From positions 248,001 through 312,000 of the forward strand of contig JANSWW010000001.1 in the NCBI GenBank assembly GCA_024743275.1: a DNA stretch of 64,000 nucleotides, given 5' to 3'. Below, piece after piece: positions 26,345 to 35,488 of this stretch. How positions within the stretch are numbered: the stretch's first letter is position 1; the number at the start of each line of letters is the position of its first letter. Origin of the DNA: Alphaproteobacteria bacterium (GTDB taxonomy: Bacteria > Pseudomonadota > Alphaproteobacteria > JANSWW01). The position numbers and the translations under genes are program-made. The notes below the pieces were generated by a model, which did no database searches, had not been told where the DNA came from, and saw only the letters and a program-made list of their open reading frames with translations.

Positions 26345-27451
26345 CTATCCGACCGCACCGCCAGTATCGCCGTCCACATCAGCCGCCTCGCCACCCACGC
26401 CGTTGTCACCTGGATTGTCGCCGACCGGCCCATGATCCGGATGCCCGCTCGGGTTCGACGGATTGTTGCCACCGCCCACGCCAGATGATGCACTCGAATT
26501 GCCTTCGCCAGGACCGGTGCCGACGCCATCCACACCGACGGCTTGGGCCGCCTCGGAGGCTGTCATTGGGCCAATATCGACCCCCAGGAGGTCACTGATC
26601 GCGGGCCCGAGAACGGCTCGGCCGACGCCAGTGGGGCCTGCATTGGCGATGCCCATCAAGCCAACAGTTGCGATGGACTCCATCAAACCCATGTCCGTGG
26701 GGAGGCCCACATCAGCGTTGGTCTGCGTGCCGGTAGTCTGCCCGCTGATACCAGGGCCATCATCGCCCTGAGACGTGCCCGCCGCGTCGCCGGTGTCGTG
26801 CTGCTGCTGAACCGCATTTGTCCCGGAATTGGCGGGGTCTACGCCCTCTGTCCCGGTGGTCGCGCCATAGCGCGGGTTCGCCCAGTCCGGGTTCATAAGG
26901 AAGCGGTCGCGGTAGTAGTAGGCGTTGAGGTTGCGCGGAGATTCGGTCAGGTCGCCGTAATCAAAACCACCAGTAAACTCACGCCAAGCGGTATTAAAAT
27001 GATGCCCACTTTTCCAAGTCCCTTTTGCAACTTCCTGGGCGACCTCGGGATAGTCGGCGAAAAACGCAACTTCGTCAAACCCGGCATACATCGGCTGACC
27101 GGTGCGCGGGTTCCGCTGCTCCCTGCCGCTGCCCGCCCGATAGGCTTCCGGATCCATGCCTCGCTGCCGCATCGTGTCATTGGCGTGCTTCACCAGGCCG
27201 GGAGTCTGCGCCTCCTTCGGGATGACCATCTCGCCGTCCTGGACGTGGGCCAGGCGGTTGTCACCGGCCACGCCCATCTGCTGTAGCTGCTGCATGAACC
27301 CGGGGAAGTCGAAGGCCGGCCGTTGCTGCTTCGGCTGTGGGGCCGACCGGGGCGCAGGCGCACGCCGGGCCTGGTGTCGCTTGCCTTTCCTGAGAGACAA
27401 GCCCGCCAGGCCGGCGCCCGTTTCCGGGGGCGGTCCTTTGAAAGCAACCAT
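26345..27451 (-). CDS. Virion protein with Gly/Asn-rich tail
   Basis: A 368-aa protein with a basic N-terminus (KGKRHQARRAPAPRSAPQPK). It contains the module DNRLAHVQDGEMVIPKEAQT, typical of podoviral tail or minor virion proteins. A diverged NPDV-type repeat follows (FDEVAFFADYPEVAQEVAKG..HHFNTAWREF), then a low-complexity G/D/N-rich C-terminus. The shared repeat links it to the neighbouring 542-aa protein. Role in the particle is inferred from position. Confidence 0.6.
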   Translation of the reverse strand: MVAFKGPPPETGAGLAGLSLRKGKRHQARRAPAPRSAPQPKQQRPAFDFPGFMQQLQQMGVAGDNRLAHVQDGEMVIPKEAQTPGLVKHANDTMRQRGMDPEAYRAGSGREQRNPRTGQPMYAGFDEVAFFADYPEVAQEVAKGTWKSGHHFNTAWREFTGGFDYGDLTESPRNLNAYYYRDRFLMNPDWANPRYGATTGTEGVDPANSGTNAVQQQHDTGDAAGTSQGDDGPGISGQTTGTQTNADVGLPTDMGLMESIATVGLMGIANAGPTGVGRAVLGPAISDLLGVDIGPMTASEAAQAVGVDGVGTGPGEGNSSASSGVGGGNNPSNPSGHPDHGPVGDNPGDNGVGGEAADVDGDTGGAVG

Positions 27452-27462
27452 GTCGTCCTCGC

Positions 27463-27807
27463 TTATGTGACAGTGACGGTCGGCGCGTAGCCGGTGATCG
27501 AGAGTGTTTGCGTGCCGGGCTCCCGGTAGCCCGCGATCGGGCCGCTATCGGACTGCAGGCGCCACTCCGCCCCGTTCCAGGCAATGACGCCGCGCTCATT
27601 CCCGTTGGACCAGTAGGCAAGCTGGCCGATCCGGTCGCCTGCCCGGATCTGGCCCGGAGTGTAGACGCGCAGGTCGAGAACCGTGCGGCTCACATGCCGC
27701 TCGGCTTCGAGGCGCTGAAGCTGCAGTTCGAGTTCCTGGATCAGCCGCTGTGCCCAGGACATCAGGCGGTCAGCATCGGACCCGAGCAGTTTAGGCAGGA
27801 TCCGCAT
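27463..27807 (-). CDS. Small structural/tail protein
   Basis: A 114-aa protein starting MRILPKLLGSDADRLMSW. A coiled-coil (RLIQELELQLQRLEAERHV) is followed by a beta-rich end. This includes YTPGQIRAGDRIGQLAYWSNG and VIAWNGAEWRLQSD, resembling short fibre or baseplate beta modules. The start at 27807 gives a TGATG overlap with the gp10-like gene; the frame is open further upstream, but that part is antisense-like. Function unknown. Confidence 0.65.
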   Translation of the reverse strand: MRILPKLLGSDADRLMSWAQRLIQELELQLQRLEAERHVSRTVLDLRVYTPGQIRAGDRIGQLAYWSNGNERGVIAWNGAEWRLQSDSGPIAGYREPGTQTLSITGYAPTVTVT

Positions 27808-29357
27808 CAGCCGTGCCGCCCACGGGGGTTGATGTCTGCCCGGATCTTGCCCAGGCGCATGATCCCGCCGGTGCCTGAGTATTCCAGGGACATCTGGCGG
27901 CCTTGCAGCATCATATCGACATAGTGGTCGTTGACGCCGAGAACGTGGGTCTGGTCGAACTCCATCGGCCCGCGGGGGAAGCGCCGCGCCATGGCCCGGA
28001 TGCTCAAGGGCACATTGCAATCGACATCTGGCACAATCCGCCGGCAATCCATGTTCCGGTCGCCATCACCCACGTCGAAGGGCGCGGTCTTCAGCCGCCA
28101 GGGGATGTCGGTGTCATCGAAGTCCACCGCCGCATCCTTCGCTTCCTGGAAGACCAGGCGACCGGTCGAGGTCACGGCCATGGGCGCGCCGAAGCGCAGG
28201 CCCGAATCCAAGGCAGTGCGGGCGACGTTGCCAAGGATGGTGCCGGTGTACCACTCGTTGCCCTCGTAGTTATAGACGACGTAGCGATCGATCTCGGGCG
28301 CGCTCGTGTTGTCCGACGAGGAATAGAGCCAGCCGACCTCGTTGAACTCGACATTCGCAAACCCGTAGATGCCGTCCCGCATCGGGGCGTAGAGTTCGTC
28401 GAAGACCGTATCGACCACATCGCAGCGAATGGCCTCCGGGACGCCGCCGTCGAACTTGAAGAACTGCCGGGTGGGCGCCATCCAATAGACCGCCCCGCCA
28501 ACGTCCACCGCCGCATTGACGCCGATGCACCCGCATTTGCGGCCCAGGAGATCGAACCGGTGGACCAAGATCGGATCCGAGGCGCCGATATAGTCCATCG
28601 CGTAGAGCGAGGAGTCGGTCCAGATGTAGTTGATCCCGCGGCCGGCAAGCCCGGTCACGATGTAGGAGCCATGTTGCAGTTCGACGCCGACCTCGGCCTT
28701 GTTTTCGGTCGTGGTCTGCCAGTCGGTGTAGCTGCCCTGATCGGCCCACCCCACCAGGCGCGGGTTGAACCCGGTTCCAGTGACGGGGTTGAAGCCCAGA
28801 GCGACCACGAACTGATTGGCCGTGGTGAACATATAGCTGATGTTGGTGGGCGCAGTCGTGACCTGGGTGGCGAGATTCGTGACAGTGCCATCCCAGTGAT
28901 AGAGGTTTTCACCCCGCGGGACGAACAATGCCTGCTCACCCCAAGGCGCCCAGGCGGTGGTGCGTGGCGACGCGGCAACCAGACTTGCGGCCGTGCCCCA
29001 GGCTGTTGCCCCCCAGGGCCCCGCGCCCCAGCCAAGGCCAGTCCCGCCCACACCGTATTCATTGCCGGTCGTGAAGCCAGAGGGCGTGATGTCGTAGGTC
29101 GAGCCACCCTTGGCGACATAGATGTTGGTGTGCGTCCCGATTCCAATCTGCGGATCGCCGGCATCATCCGACCAAACCTGCATCCCCCGGCACTTGCCGG
29201 CGGCGACATCGCTGTTGTAGGCGACGGAACCGCCCATGTTCTGCCACATACCGCGGAACGAGCGCATGAAATCGCCGTCAACGTACCGACCTTCCTGCGA
29301 ATACAGCGGGTCATCCCGCACCATACCGGTGCGGAATGGGATGTGGACGAGGGTCAT
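27807..29357 (-). CDS. P22 gp10-like tail hub / DNA-stabilisation protein
   Basis: A 516-aa beta-rich protein. The start MTLVHIPFRTGMVRDDPLYSQEGRYVDGDFMR and repeated W/G-rich blades (for example ALFVPRGENLYHWDG, FVVALGFNP, PRLVGWADQGSYTDWQ, ALYAMDYIG..PILVHRF) match the beta-propeller hub proteins of short-tailed phages, of which P22 gp10 is the type. It would plug the portal/adaptor channel and anchor the fibres. It ends with ..MRLGKIRADINPRG. Confidence 0.75.
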   Translation of the reverse strand: MTLVHIPFRTGMVRDDPLYSQEGRYVDGDFMRSFRGMWQNMGGSVAYNSDVAAGKCRGMQVWSDDAGDPQIGIGTHTNIYVAKGGSTYDITPSGFTTGNEYGVGGTGLGWGAGPWGATAWGTAASLVAASPRTTAWAPWGEQALFVPRGENLYHWDGTVTNLATQVTTAPTNISYMFTTANQFVVALGFNPVTGTGFNPRLVGWADQGSYTDWQTTTENKAEVGVELQHGSYIVTGLAGRGINYIWTDSSLYAMDYIGASDPILVHRFDLLGRKCGCIGVNAAVDVGGAVYWMAPTRQFFKFDGGVPEAIRCDVVDTVFDELYAPMRDGIYGFANVEFNEVGWLYSSSDNTSAPEIDRYVVYNYEGNEWYTGTILGNVARTALDSGLRFGAPMAVTSTGRLVFQEAKDAAVDFDDTDIPWRLKTAPFDVGDGDRNMDCRRIVPDVDCNVPLSIRAMARRFPRGPMEFDQTHVLGVNDHYVDMMLQGRQMSLEYSGTGGIMRLGKIRADINPRGRHG

Positions 29358-29839
29358 TAGAGCTTAGACGCCGCGATGAAGAGATCCGCGATCTTGACCG
29401 GCGTATCGTAGCCGAGCGCGCCCGCCTGGGCGATCAGCAGAGGATTGGCCCGGCCGAACTCCCTGGCCTCCTCAAACCGCGCTTGTGCTTCGCCCCCAGC
29501 GGCACTGGCGACCGCTATGGCGTGCTGCCACTGGTCTCCGTGCGTCTGATCCGACACGGCCTGCAAAGCCAGCCGAAGCTGGACCCGCGAGATCGAGGCC
29601 GGGGCACCATCGACTTTAGCGGCATCGGCCAGGCTTTGGTCAGCCACCACGAACCCGCCGCCTTCGGTCCAGGAATAGGCCCCGCCCGTCCAGTATTCGG
29701 GAAGGGTTTGCCCGTCGATCTGCGTGGCGTTCCCTGTCGTCGTGGCCCGGTCCCACACACCGTTGCGGGTCGCGCCGTTCGCGGTTAGCGCCCATGTGTC
29801 GTCATAGATCACAACGTTATCGGAGTTTCGGACGATCAT
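29357..29839 (-). CDS. Tail-fibre-associated protein (possible assembly protein)
   Basis: A 160-aa protein directly after the tail-fibre gene, coupled by ATGA. The N-terminal half is hydrophilic and beta-like (MIVRNSDNVVIYDDTWALT). The C-terminal half is helical with ARFEEAREFGRANPLLIAQAGALGYD. Position suggests a fibre accessory or chaperone; no diagnostic motif was recognised. Confidence 0.6.
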   Translation of the reverse strand: MIVRNSDNVVIYDDTWALTANGATRNGVWDRATTTGNATQIDGQTLPEYWTGGAYSWTEGGGFVVADQSLADAAKVDGAPASISRVQLRLALQAVSDQTHGDQWQHAIAVASAAGGEAQARFEEAREFGRANPLLIAQAGALGYDTPVKIADLFIAASKL

Positions 29840-32661
29840 TCTGCGAACTCCTCGATGATAAGAGCGGTGCCGTAGTTAGAGTTGCCCGCATCTCTGTACG
29901 GAACCGCATATCTTCCGGCGCTTAACACAACCAAATCTTGGTTTTGCGCTGCTGAGGCAATAGCATATGAAAATGTTGTTTGTGCGCCCACGTTTGGCGT
30001 GCCGCTGTTCCAGTTGATTTTTTGGACGGACAGAACGTCAGATAGGTTGTCAATATTGGTAATAGAAATGGCCGTGTCATCGTCTAAGCGATCAATGCGC
30101 GGCATAGAGGTGGATCGGCCGCTGTCTGCCGTCGCCACCGGAACGGCCAAACCGACAGAGACACTAGGGGTTGCGGTGTCAAGGGTTACTGGCACGACAT
30201 CCGTGGGCTTATCCGTTGTCGGGTTGTCTTTGAAAAGGATCAGCGCTCTGGTTGACGAAAGAACACAACAATCAAGATCACTGTCTGTGTCAGAGGCGAG
30301 GAATGTTTGTGGCGTAGTCGCGGAGAGACCAGTGCTCTCAGTCAAAATGCAGCATTTAGAAACGCTAGGGCCATCGTATGCGAGAAACGCTTGCGTGCTG
30401 TTAATCGCGTCAATCGCCGTCCCGCTTGTGGCCTCCGCCGCCACTTGAATGGCGCCCCCCGCCGTCAGCGTCGTGCCGCTGATGGCGATAGGGCAAGCGG
30501 TGATGTAGTCGGTGTTTCCTTTGTCACAATATGCAACAATCGCGAGAGACGTGGAGCAGACCGTGACGCTGGAAACCGTTGTGTTCGCGCTTTCAAAAGT
30601 CTCTGCCGTGCCCAGCGTCAACGTCGTTCCGCTCGCGGTCACAACCACCGCATCGCCGCTCGTCGTCGCGTTGTTGTAAGTGATAATCGCCTTGTCGGTT
30701 TCGATCTGAGCGCAAGATGAATGGTTGATGTCCGCATTGAACTGGACTTCCGCGCCGATGCTTGGCGTCGCTCCGCTGTAATCGACACAAACGGCATTGC
30801 CGACGTTGCTCGCGCCCGCGTCTCGGTAACAATACAAAACCTTGTCTGTGTCGAGCAGACAGGCGGAAATTGCTTCCGTTCCAGCGGAATTGAAGATTTC
30901 CGTCGCAGTGTTCACAAATCCGCTGCCTTGCGTGACCGAGCCGCGAAGCCACCCGCCCGCCGCCGTCGAGTTATCGCGCAAAAACAGCGTCAGGATTTCG
31001 CCGGTCGTAAGAGCAGCAATCAAGCCGCCGCCGTTGTCCCTGACCGTGATGGTGTTGCCGATGCCTTTGTGAGCGATAACGAAAGATGGGCCGCCCTCGT
31101 TAAGTGTCGTCGCATCGGGCAGATTCACGGTCAGATCGGCGGTCGGCGTAATGGATTGCACGCGGGTTGAGGCGCTGGTGAGCGTTTGGTCGGTGCCGGT
31201 CGTGGTCTCGGTTGCGCCGCCAGCCGTCGAGACCAGGGCGTCAATCGCCTGCTTGGTCCGCAGTGCGTTCATCGGCTTGTCAACCGCCGTACCGGCCTCC
31301 GCCTCCGCCTGAGAGGCAAAGTCCAGATCGACATCCACGCGGTCGTTCCCGGCATCGTCGGTGGTCGAGAAGGGCGTCCCGAAATTCAGGTTGGCTCGCG
31401 TCCCAACGGCGGCGCCGCCCTCCTGGACGTTGACATCGCCACCCGCCCCCTGGTCGCCAGTCGGCACGAATGACAGGACGATGTTCTCCGCATTCGCAAG
31501 AGTGCCGGCGCTATCAATGTGCGTGACTGTCAGCTTGCTATAGCCCGTCGGCTGGGTGAGAGCCGTCAGGGTGACGCAAATGTACTCGGCCGGGTTCTCC
31601 AACGATGTGATCGTAAGAGTGCCTTTGGTACTCGAAGTGCTGTCGTCCCAAGCGGCGATCCTGGTCCGGATGTCGGCTCCCGCGGCGTTGAGATCATCGA
31701 TATAGATCTCGGTCACGCTCGCCGGCGTCGCGTTGTTGAGGCGCACAACACCCGCTCCCGGGTCCGAATCGGTCGTCGTCGTCGAGAACGTATAGGGCTG
31801 CTCCGAACCGATCACCGGGTAGCCGAAGGAAATAGCCCCGGCACCGTCCGTCTTCATAAACTGGTTCGCCGAACCATCGGCTGCGGGGAGCGAATACTGG
31901 CCCGTGACGGTGAAAGTGGCCGACGCAAGAGTCGTCATGCCCGTGGCGCTGCCGCCGGTCAGGGACACACTGTTCGCAGCCTGCGTCGCGATCGACCCCA
32001 GCCCGAGGGTGGCCCGGGCCGTCGCCGCGTCGGCATCGTCCAGGATCGTTCGGGCAAAGGCCGTCAGCGATGTCGCCGCCCACGCCCCCGGGCCCGACCC
32101 GTAGAGGATCTGGTCCGCCGCAATAGTGACCCCAGCAAGAGCCGTAAGATCAGTATCGAAAGCTTGAACGTCAGAGCCAATCGCCAGACCAAGGGCAGTC
32201 CGCGCTGCAGCGGCCGTTGTCGATCCCGTGCCGCCATCTGCCACCGCCATCACTTCGGTTGAGGGGCCCTTGGTCACGTTGGACCCGTCCGAGAAGATCA
32301 GGGCAGCCTTGCCGGCCGCGATGGTGGCCGTGGTGCCGACACCGATCGAGACGGTCAGCGTGACGCTGTTCGTGGTGTTGTTCTTGATGAACCGGGCGAA
32401 CGCCTTGGCCGGGAGGGTGAGCGTGTGCCCGCCCGCATCGACCGTGCCGGTCACGTCATAGGTGAAGTAATGGAAGTCGCCGAGGGTCCAGTCGGTGAGC
32501 GTGATCGTCGTGCTGGTGCCGCTGGCCGCGATGGCGAGATAGCCCTGCGCCATGCGTTCGAGCATCTGCAGGTTCTCGTTCGAAATATCGCCCCATGTAG
32601 CGGATTTCTCACCCGAAGCCATTAACTCCAAGGCAGCAATGGAGGAAGCTGTACTAGGCAC
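29836..32661 (-). CDS. Tail fibre / appendage protein
   Basis: A 941-aa protein, Thr/Ala/Gly/Ser-rich. The N-terminal attachment domain includes KSATWGDISNENLQMLERM. A repeat region (TALGLAIGSDVQAFDTDLTALAG, ..ARATLGLGSIATQA) is common in phage fibres. The C-terminal third has 45-50-aa blades with a D/T-K-x-x-x-x-Y pattern (TDKVLYCYRDAG, TDKAIITYNNA, SLAIVAYCDKG, TQAFLAYDG), suggesting a propeller that touches the receptor. The start is GTG at 32661 with GGAGGG 8 nt upstream; MASGEKS at 32622 is an alternative. Its 5' end overlaps the homing endonuclease gene by 8 nt. Confidence 0.82.
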   Translation of the reverse strand: MPSTASSIAALELMASGEKSATWGDISNENLQMLERMAQGYLAIAASGTSTTITLTDWTLGDFHYFTYDVTGTVDAGGHTLTLPAKAFARFIKNNTTNSVTLTVSIGVGTTATIAAGKAALIFSDGSNVTKGPSTEVMAVADGGTGSTTAAAARTALGLAIGSDVQAFDTDLTALAGVTIAADQILYGSGPGAWAATSLTAFARTILDDADAATARATLGLGSIATQAANSVSLTGGSATGMTTLASATFTVTGQYSLPAADGSANQFMKTDGAGAISFGYPVIGSEQPYTFSTTTTDSDPGAGVVRLNNATPASVTEIYIDDLNAAGADIRTRIAAWDDSTSSTKGTLTITSLENPAEYICVTLTALTQPTGYSKLTVTHIDSAGTLANAENIVLSFVPTGDQGAGGDVNVQEGGAAVGTRANLNFGTPFSTTDDAGNDRVDVDLDFASQAEAEAGTAVDKPMNALRTKQAIDALVSTAGGATETTTGTDQTLTSASTRVQSITPTADLTVNLPDATTLNEGGPSFVIAHKGIGNTITVRDNGGGLIAALTTGEILTLFLRDNSTAAGGWLRGSVTQGSGFVNTATEIFNSAGTEAISACLLDTDKVLYCYRDAGASNVGNAVCVDYSGATPSIGAEVQFNADINHSSCAQIETDKAIITYNNATTSGDAVVVTASGTTLTLGTAETFESANTTVSSVTVCSTSLAIVAYCDKGNTDYITACPIAISGTTLTAGGAIQVAAEATSGTAIDAINSTQAFLAYDGPSVSKCCILTESTGLSATTPQTFLASDTDSDLDCCVLSSTRALILFKDNPTTDKPTDVVPVTLDTATPSVSVGLAVPVATADSGRSTSMPRIDRLDDDTAISITNIDNLSDVLSVQKINWNSGTPNVGAQTTFSYAIASAAQNQDLVVLSAGRYAVPYRDAGNSNYGTALIIEEFAE

Positions 32662-33463
32662 GGGTTAAGCCCTCCGTCACGTCACGCCAGGTTTTTCGCT
32701 GGCGAATATGGTTGATTGTTCCCCTATCGACTCCGAACTTGTCGGCCATCTTCTGAAGGCTAAGTGGGCTGGTGAAAGCCTCGCGCACCTGCTCTGGTGA
32801 AAGTTTGGCTGCTACTTTTTCCCCTTTGAGCATGGGGCTTATCTTGCGCAAGCGAGCCACTTCTTCTGCCCGGATCAAAGGATCTGAGTGCCTGCGGCGC
32901 GTCGTCTCCGCAGACGCGCGCGCCTTCTTTTTGGTGGTGCGTGTTTTTGGGATTTTGAACGGCGGGCACTCGGCGTTAAGGCTTTTCCATCTTCGCCCAT
33001 TCCGTGCGTCTCGGAGTGTGTCCGAAGTGACTGTTAACTCGAAAACCTCTTGAATCACGTCCACCAATTCCGCGCTAGTCAAGTCGTAGGTCTTCGGATC
33101 CCGAATGAACCGAACAGCCGATTCAGTCAGCTTTGCGTTAGAACTCAACTCGCCGTCACGCCGATGAGTTCCATAACCACCGTCAATTCGGACGTTGTAG
33201 CCATGCTCCTTGCAAAATGCGCCTTGTGCCTTGATTTCTTCCCGCTCTTTCTCACAAAGGAAATCGTGGCAATCTGATTCGTGCAGTGCGTCAATTGCAA
33301 AAGCCTCCTCACCATACTTGCGGATGGCCTGGTGTAGGAGGGAGGCATACCCCATAGCCGCCATAGCGCGATGCTCCGCCCAACGGCGAGCAATAGTTCG
33401 CGTCGTCATGCCGACATAGCACTTGCCGTTGACCGTGTTGGTGATTTTGTAGATCGCACCCAT
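32654..33463 (-). CDS. GIY-YIG homing endonuclease
   Basis: A 269-aa protein. GIY-YIG catalytic motifs are at the N-terminus: AIYKITNTVNGKCYVGMTTR with the GIY/YIG equivalents IYK and YVG, then the catalytic Arg (RTIARRWAEHR) and a KYGEEAF-type block. The C-terminal half holds DNA-binding helices (KLTESAVRFIRD and LSLQKMADKFGVDRGTINHIRQRKTW, a HTH). No intron is evident, so it is free-standing. It sits between a structural gene and the tail fibre, where such elements spread by cutting unoccupied relatives. Confidence 0.9.
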   Translation of the reverse strand: MGAIYKITNTVNGKCYVGMTTRTIARRWAEHRAMAAMGYASLLHQAIRKYGEEAFAIDALHESDCHDFLCEKEREEIKAQGAFCKEHGYNVRIDGGYGTHRRDGELSSNAKLTESAVRFIRDPKTYDLTSAELVDVIQEVFELTVTSDTLRDARNGRRWKSLNAECPPFKIPKTRTTKKKARASAETTRRRHSDPLIRAEEVARLRKISPMLKGEKVAAKLSPEQVREAFTSPLSLQKMADKFGVDRGTINHIRQRKTWRDVTEGLTRA

Positions 33464-33472
33464 CGGAAGACC

Positions 33473-33916
33473 CTACGCTAAAGTGAAGACGCCAGACGCA
33501 TTCATCGTCACCTGCAGCGTCTGGGATGTGGTTGTGATGCTCCCCCCACCGGTATCGAGATCGACGAAGGCCAGGAGCCGGTCGCCGGCGACCAGGCTGC
33601 CCCCTGCCCGCTGCACGATGACGAAATACTTCGCGGTCAGCGTTGAGGCGGGCCAGGACGGGTTCGTGGTCTCATCCACCGTCACCGTCCCCGAGGCGTG
33701 GCTGATGGCCATGGTCAGGGCAGCCCCACCGGCCGTGTAACCGGTCCCGCTGACCTCATTGGCCGACACGTCGGACCAGAGCGAGTGCGCGACAGCATCC
33801 GGGGTGTAGCTGCTGGTGAGCAGCACGCCCACGAAGGTGCCGGAATTGATGTCGATGTCGCCCGTGAGCAGCGCCTGCTTGGCGAGCCCGTAGACGACGA
33901 AGTTGCCGGCGGCCAT
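33473..33916 (-). CDS. Phage structural protein
   Basis: A 147-aa beta-rich protein (MAAGNFVVYGLAKQALLTGDIDI..VGVLLTSSYTPD..). It has alternating Thr/Val/Gly strands and ends VTMNASGVFTLA. Such proteins occur between adaptors and fibre in podoviruses and are probably virion components. Its start is directly adjacent to the stop of the 229-aa gene. No specific role can be assigned. Confidence 0.7.
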   Translation of the reverse strand: MAAGNFVVYGLAKQALLTGDIDINSGTFVGVLLTSSYTPDAVAHSLWSDVSANEVSGTGYTAGGAALTMAISHASGTVTVDETTNPSWPASTLTAKYFVIVQRAGGSLVAGDRLLAFVDLDTGGGSITTTSQTLQVTMNASGVFTLA

Positions 33917-34606
33917 TTATCCGCCGACCGTCGCGATCGGGGGCGTGATGGGCGGGTCGTTGTTGACGTAGACCGTCGGGGCCCGGAACTGGTCCCGTTC
34001 GGTGCGTGCCTGTTCGGCGTTGATGCCCTGGACGGCCGTTTCGTACTTGGCTTCCCAGAGGTTCACCGCGTCCACATCATGGGCCCACCGGAAGGCATCG
34101 GCGACCGCCGCGGCCAGGAGGGCGTCATAGGCGTTCTCGGTCAGCCAGTTCGTCTGGTTCGACGCGCTCAGTGCGGCCAGGCGCTGCCGGTAGCCAATCT
34201 CGTAGGCGCCGGCATAGTTCGGGGTGGGAGCGATGTAGATCTGGCTCGCATTGAACTCGGCCCAGTATTCCGGCTCATCGGTCGCGGACGAGTCCTGCCA
34301 GGCTTCCTTGACGAACTCCAAGGTCTTGCGTTCGAGGGTCTTGGTCGAGCCATCGGCGAGCGTGATGGTCACATACTCGATGATGACCGCGCCGGCGGGC
34401 TTGGAATAGAGGAAGGTGCCGACCGCGAGCGTCCCGGTGCCGGCCGGATCCGCGATGAAGGCGGAAACCTTCAGATCCCGGCTCACGCGCAGTTCGGCGT
34501 TCGTGATGAACTTGGCCACCATGTCGGACATGCTCGTGTTGCCGACGGTCGAGAAGTTGTGAGCGTATGCCTGGATGTCCGCGGTCAGTTGGGTCCAGCT
34601 AGTCAT
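33917..34606 (-). CDS. Head-tail adaptor-like protein
   Basis: A 229-aa protein starting MTSWTQLTADIQAYAHNFST. It contains FITNAELRVSRDLKV and ends PITPPIATVGG. The central part (YIAPTPNYAGAYEIGYRQRLAAL..NWLTENAYDALLAAAVADAF) is the helical-plus-beta layout of phage adaptor proteins that extend the portal ring. Start at 34606 was chosen from the conserved beginning; the frame is open upstream. It lies beside a second adaptor-like gene. Confidence 0.68.
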   Translation of the reverse strand: MTSWTQLTADIQAYAHNFSTVGNTSMSDMVAKFITNAELRVSRDLKVSAFIADPAGTGTLAVGTFLYSKPAGAVIIEYVTITLADGSTKTLERKTLEFVKEAWQDSSATDEPEYWAEFNASQIYIAPTPNYAGAYEIGYRQRLAALSASNQTNWLTENAYDALLAAAVADAFRWAHDVDAVNLWEAKYETAVQGINAEQARTERDQFRAPTVYVNNDPPITPPIATVGG

Positions 34607-34844
34607 TCGGCGGGGTCCACTCTTCTTCGATCGGCGGCAGTTCGTCATCCGGCCGCGCGTTCGGCAGCGGGCGGGGATCGTCCAGGATCAGTTCCCGGAG
34701 CCGTTCCTGCGGATGATGGCCGTCATAGCCTTTGCGCTTGTGGACGTAGAGGCCGGTGCGGGGATCGATCACCATGTCCCGGCGCTTGCGGCGCAGTCCG
34801 GACTCGTCGTCAATGGCCAGGAACTTGGGGCGGCGACGGGCCAT
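34599..34844 (-). CDS. Small conserved phage protein
   Basis: An 81-aa hydrophilic protein, MARRRPKFLAIDDESGLRRK, with central MVIDPRTGLYVHKRKGYDGHHP and an acidic Pro-rich end (LPPIEEEWTPPND). It overlaps both neighbours (TAATG upstream, 8 nt downstream), so it is surely translated with the adaptor genes. Function unknown. Confidence 0.7.
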   Translation of the reverse strand: MARRRPKFLAIDDESGLRRKRRDMVIDPRTGLYVHKRKGYDGHHPQERLRELILDDPRPLPNARPDDELPPIEEEWTPPND

Positions 34845-35485
34845 TAGCGCCTCCCCAGCCGGATATTGAAGGAGGACCGGCTTCGGTTCTCCTGCATGGC
34901 CCGGGTCAGGCAACCCTCGTACTCGCCCTTCAGCATGGCGATGCGCTGCTCGGGGAGCCCGCGCTTCATGGCCATATCAACAGACAGGCCGAAGACCATG
35001 GCCCGCTGATAGTAGAACGGGATGTCGAGAGAGGTCGCGTTCTTGCCCGGCGGGGTCATCTGCTGCAGATAGAACACGCTGATGGTCTGGACCGCGTTTG
35101 GAACCGACCAGAGCGTGACCTGCGTGGCCGCGTTCTGGCGATCCTCCCAGTACCGGGTGGGCTTGCCGGAACTGGTGTTCTTGACAGTCAAGTTCGCATA
35201 TTCCTGGCGGGACATTGGGGTCAGGACAATCTCGTCATTCCCCGACTCGACCCGGTTCATTTCCAGGATCCGAACCACGTCGGTCGCCATGGTGTAGGTG
35301 GCAGTGCTGGCCACGGTCGAAAACGTCGTCGTCGCGACCTGCCAGTTGTGGATCCCGCGAGTATGCCAGTCGGCCATGAGCAGCTTCACAGAGCGCCCGG
35401 CCGACCGGTAATCGAAGCCGGTCGATTGCTCCCCGCCCACCAAGGCGAAGGCTTCATCGACCATCTCGCGAAAGGTCAGGTTCAT
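34844..35485 (-). CDS. P22 gp4-like head-tail adaptor
   Basis: A 213-aa protein. MNLTFREMVDEAFALVGG and AGRSVKLLMADWHTRGIHNWQVATTTF, followed by ATYTMATDVVRILEMNR, are characteristic of podoviral adaptor/DNA-stabilisation proteins of the P22 gp4 type. The C-terminal PFYYQRAMVFGLSVDMAMKRGLPEQ block supports this. It would bind below the portal to close the packaged head. Confidence 0.78.
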   Translation of the reverse strand: MNLTFREMVDEAFALVGGEQSTGFDYRSAGRSVKLLMADWHTRGIHNWQVATTTFSTVASTATYTMATDVVRILEMNRVESGNDEIVLTPMSRQEYANLTVKNTSSGKPTRYWEDRQNAATQVTLWSVPNAVQTISVFYLQQMTPPGKNATSLDIPFYYQRAMVFGLSVDMAMKRGLPEQRIAMLKGEYEGCLTRAMQENRSRSSFNIRLGRR

Positions 35486-35488
35486 GGC

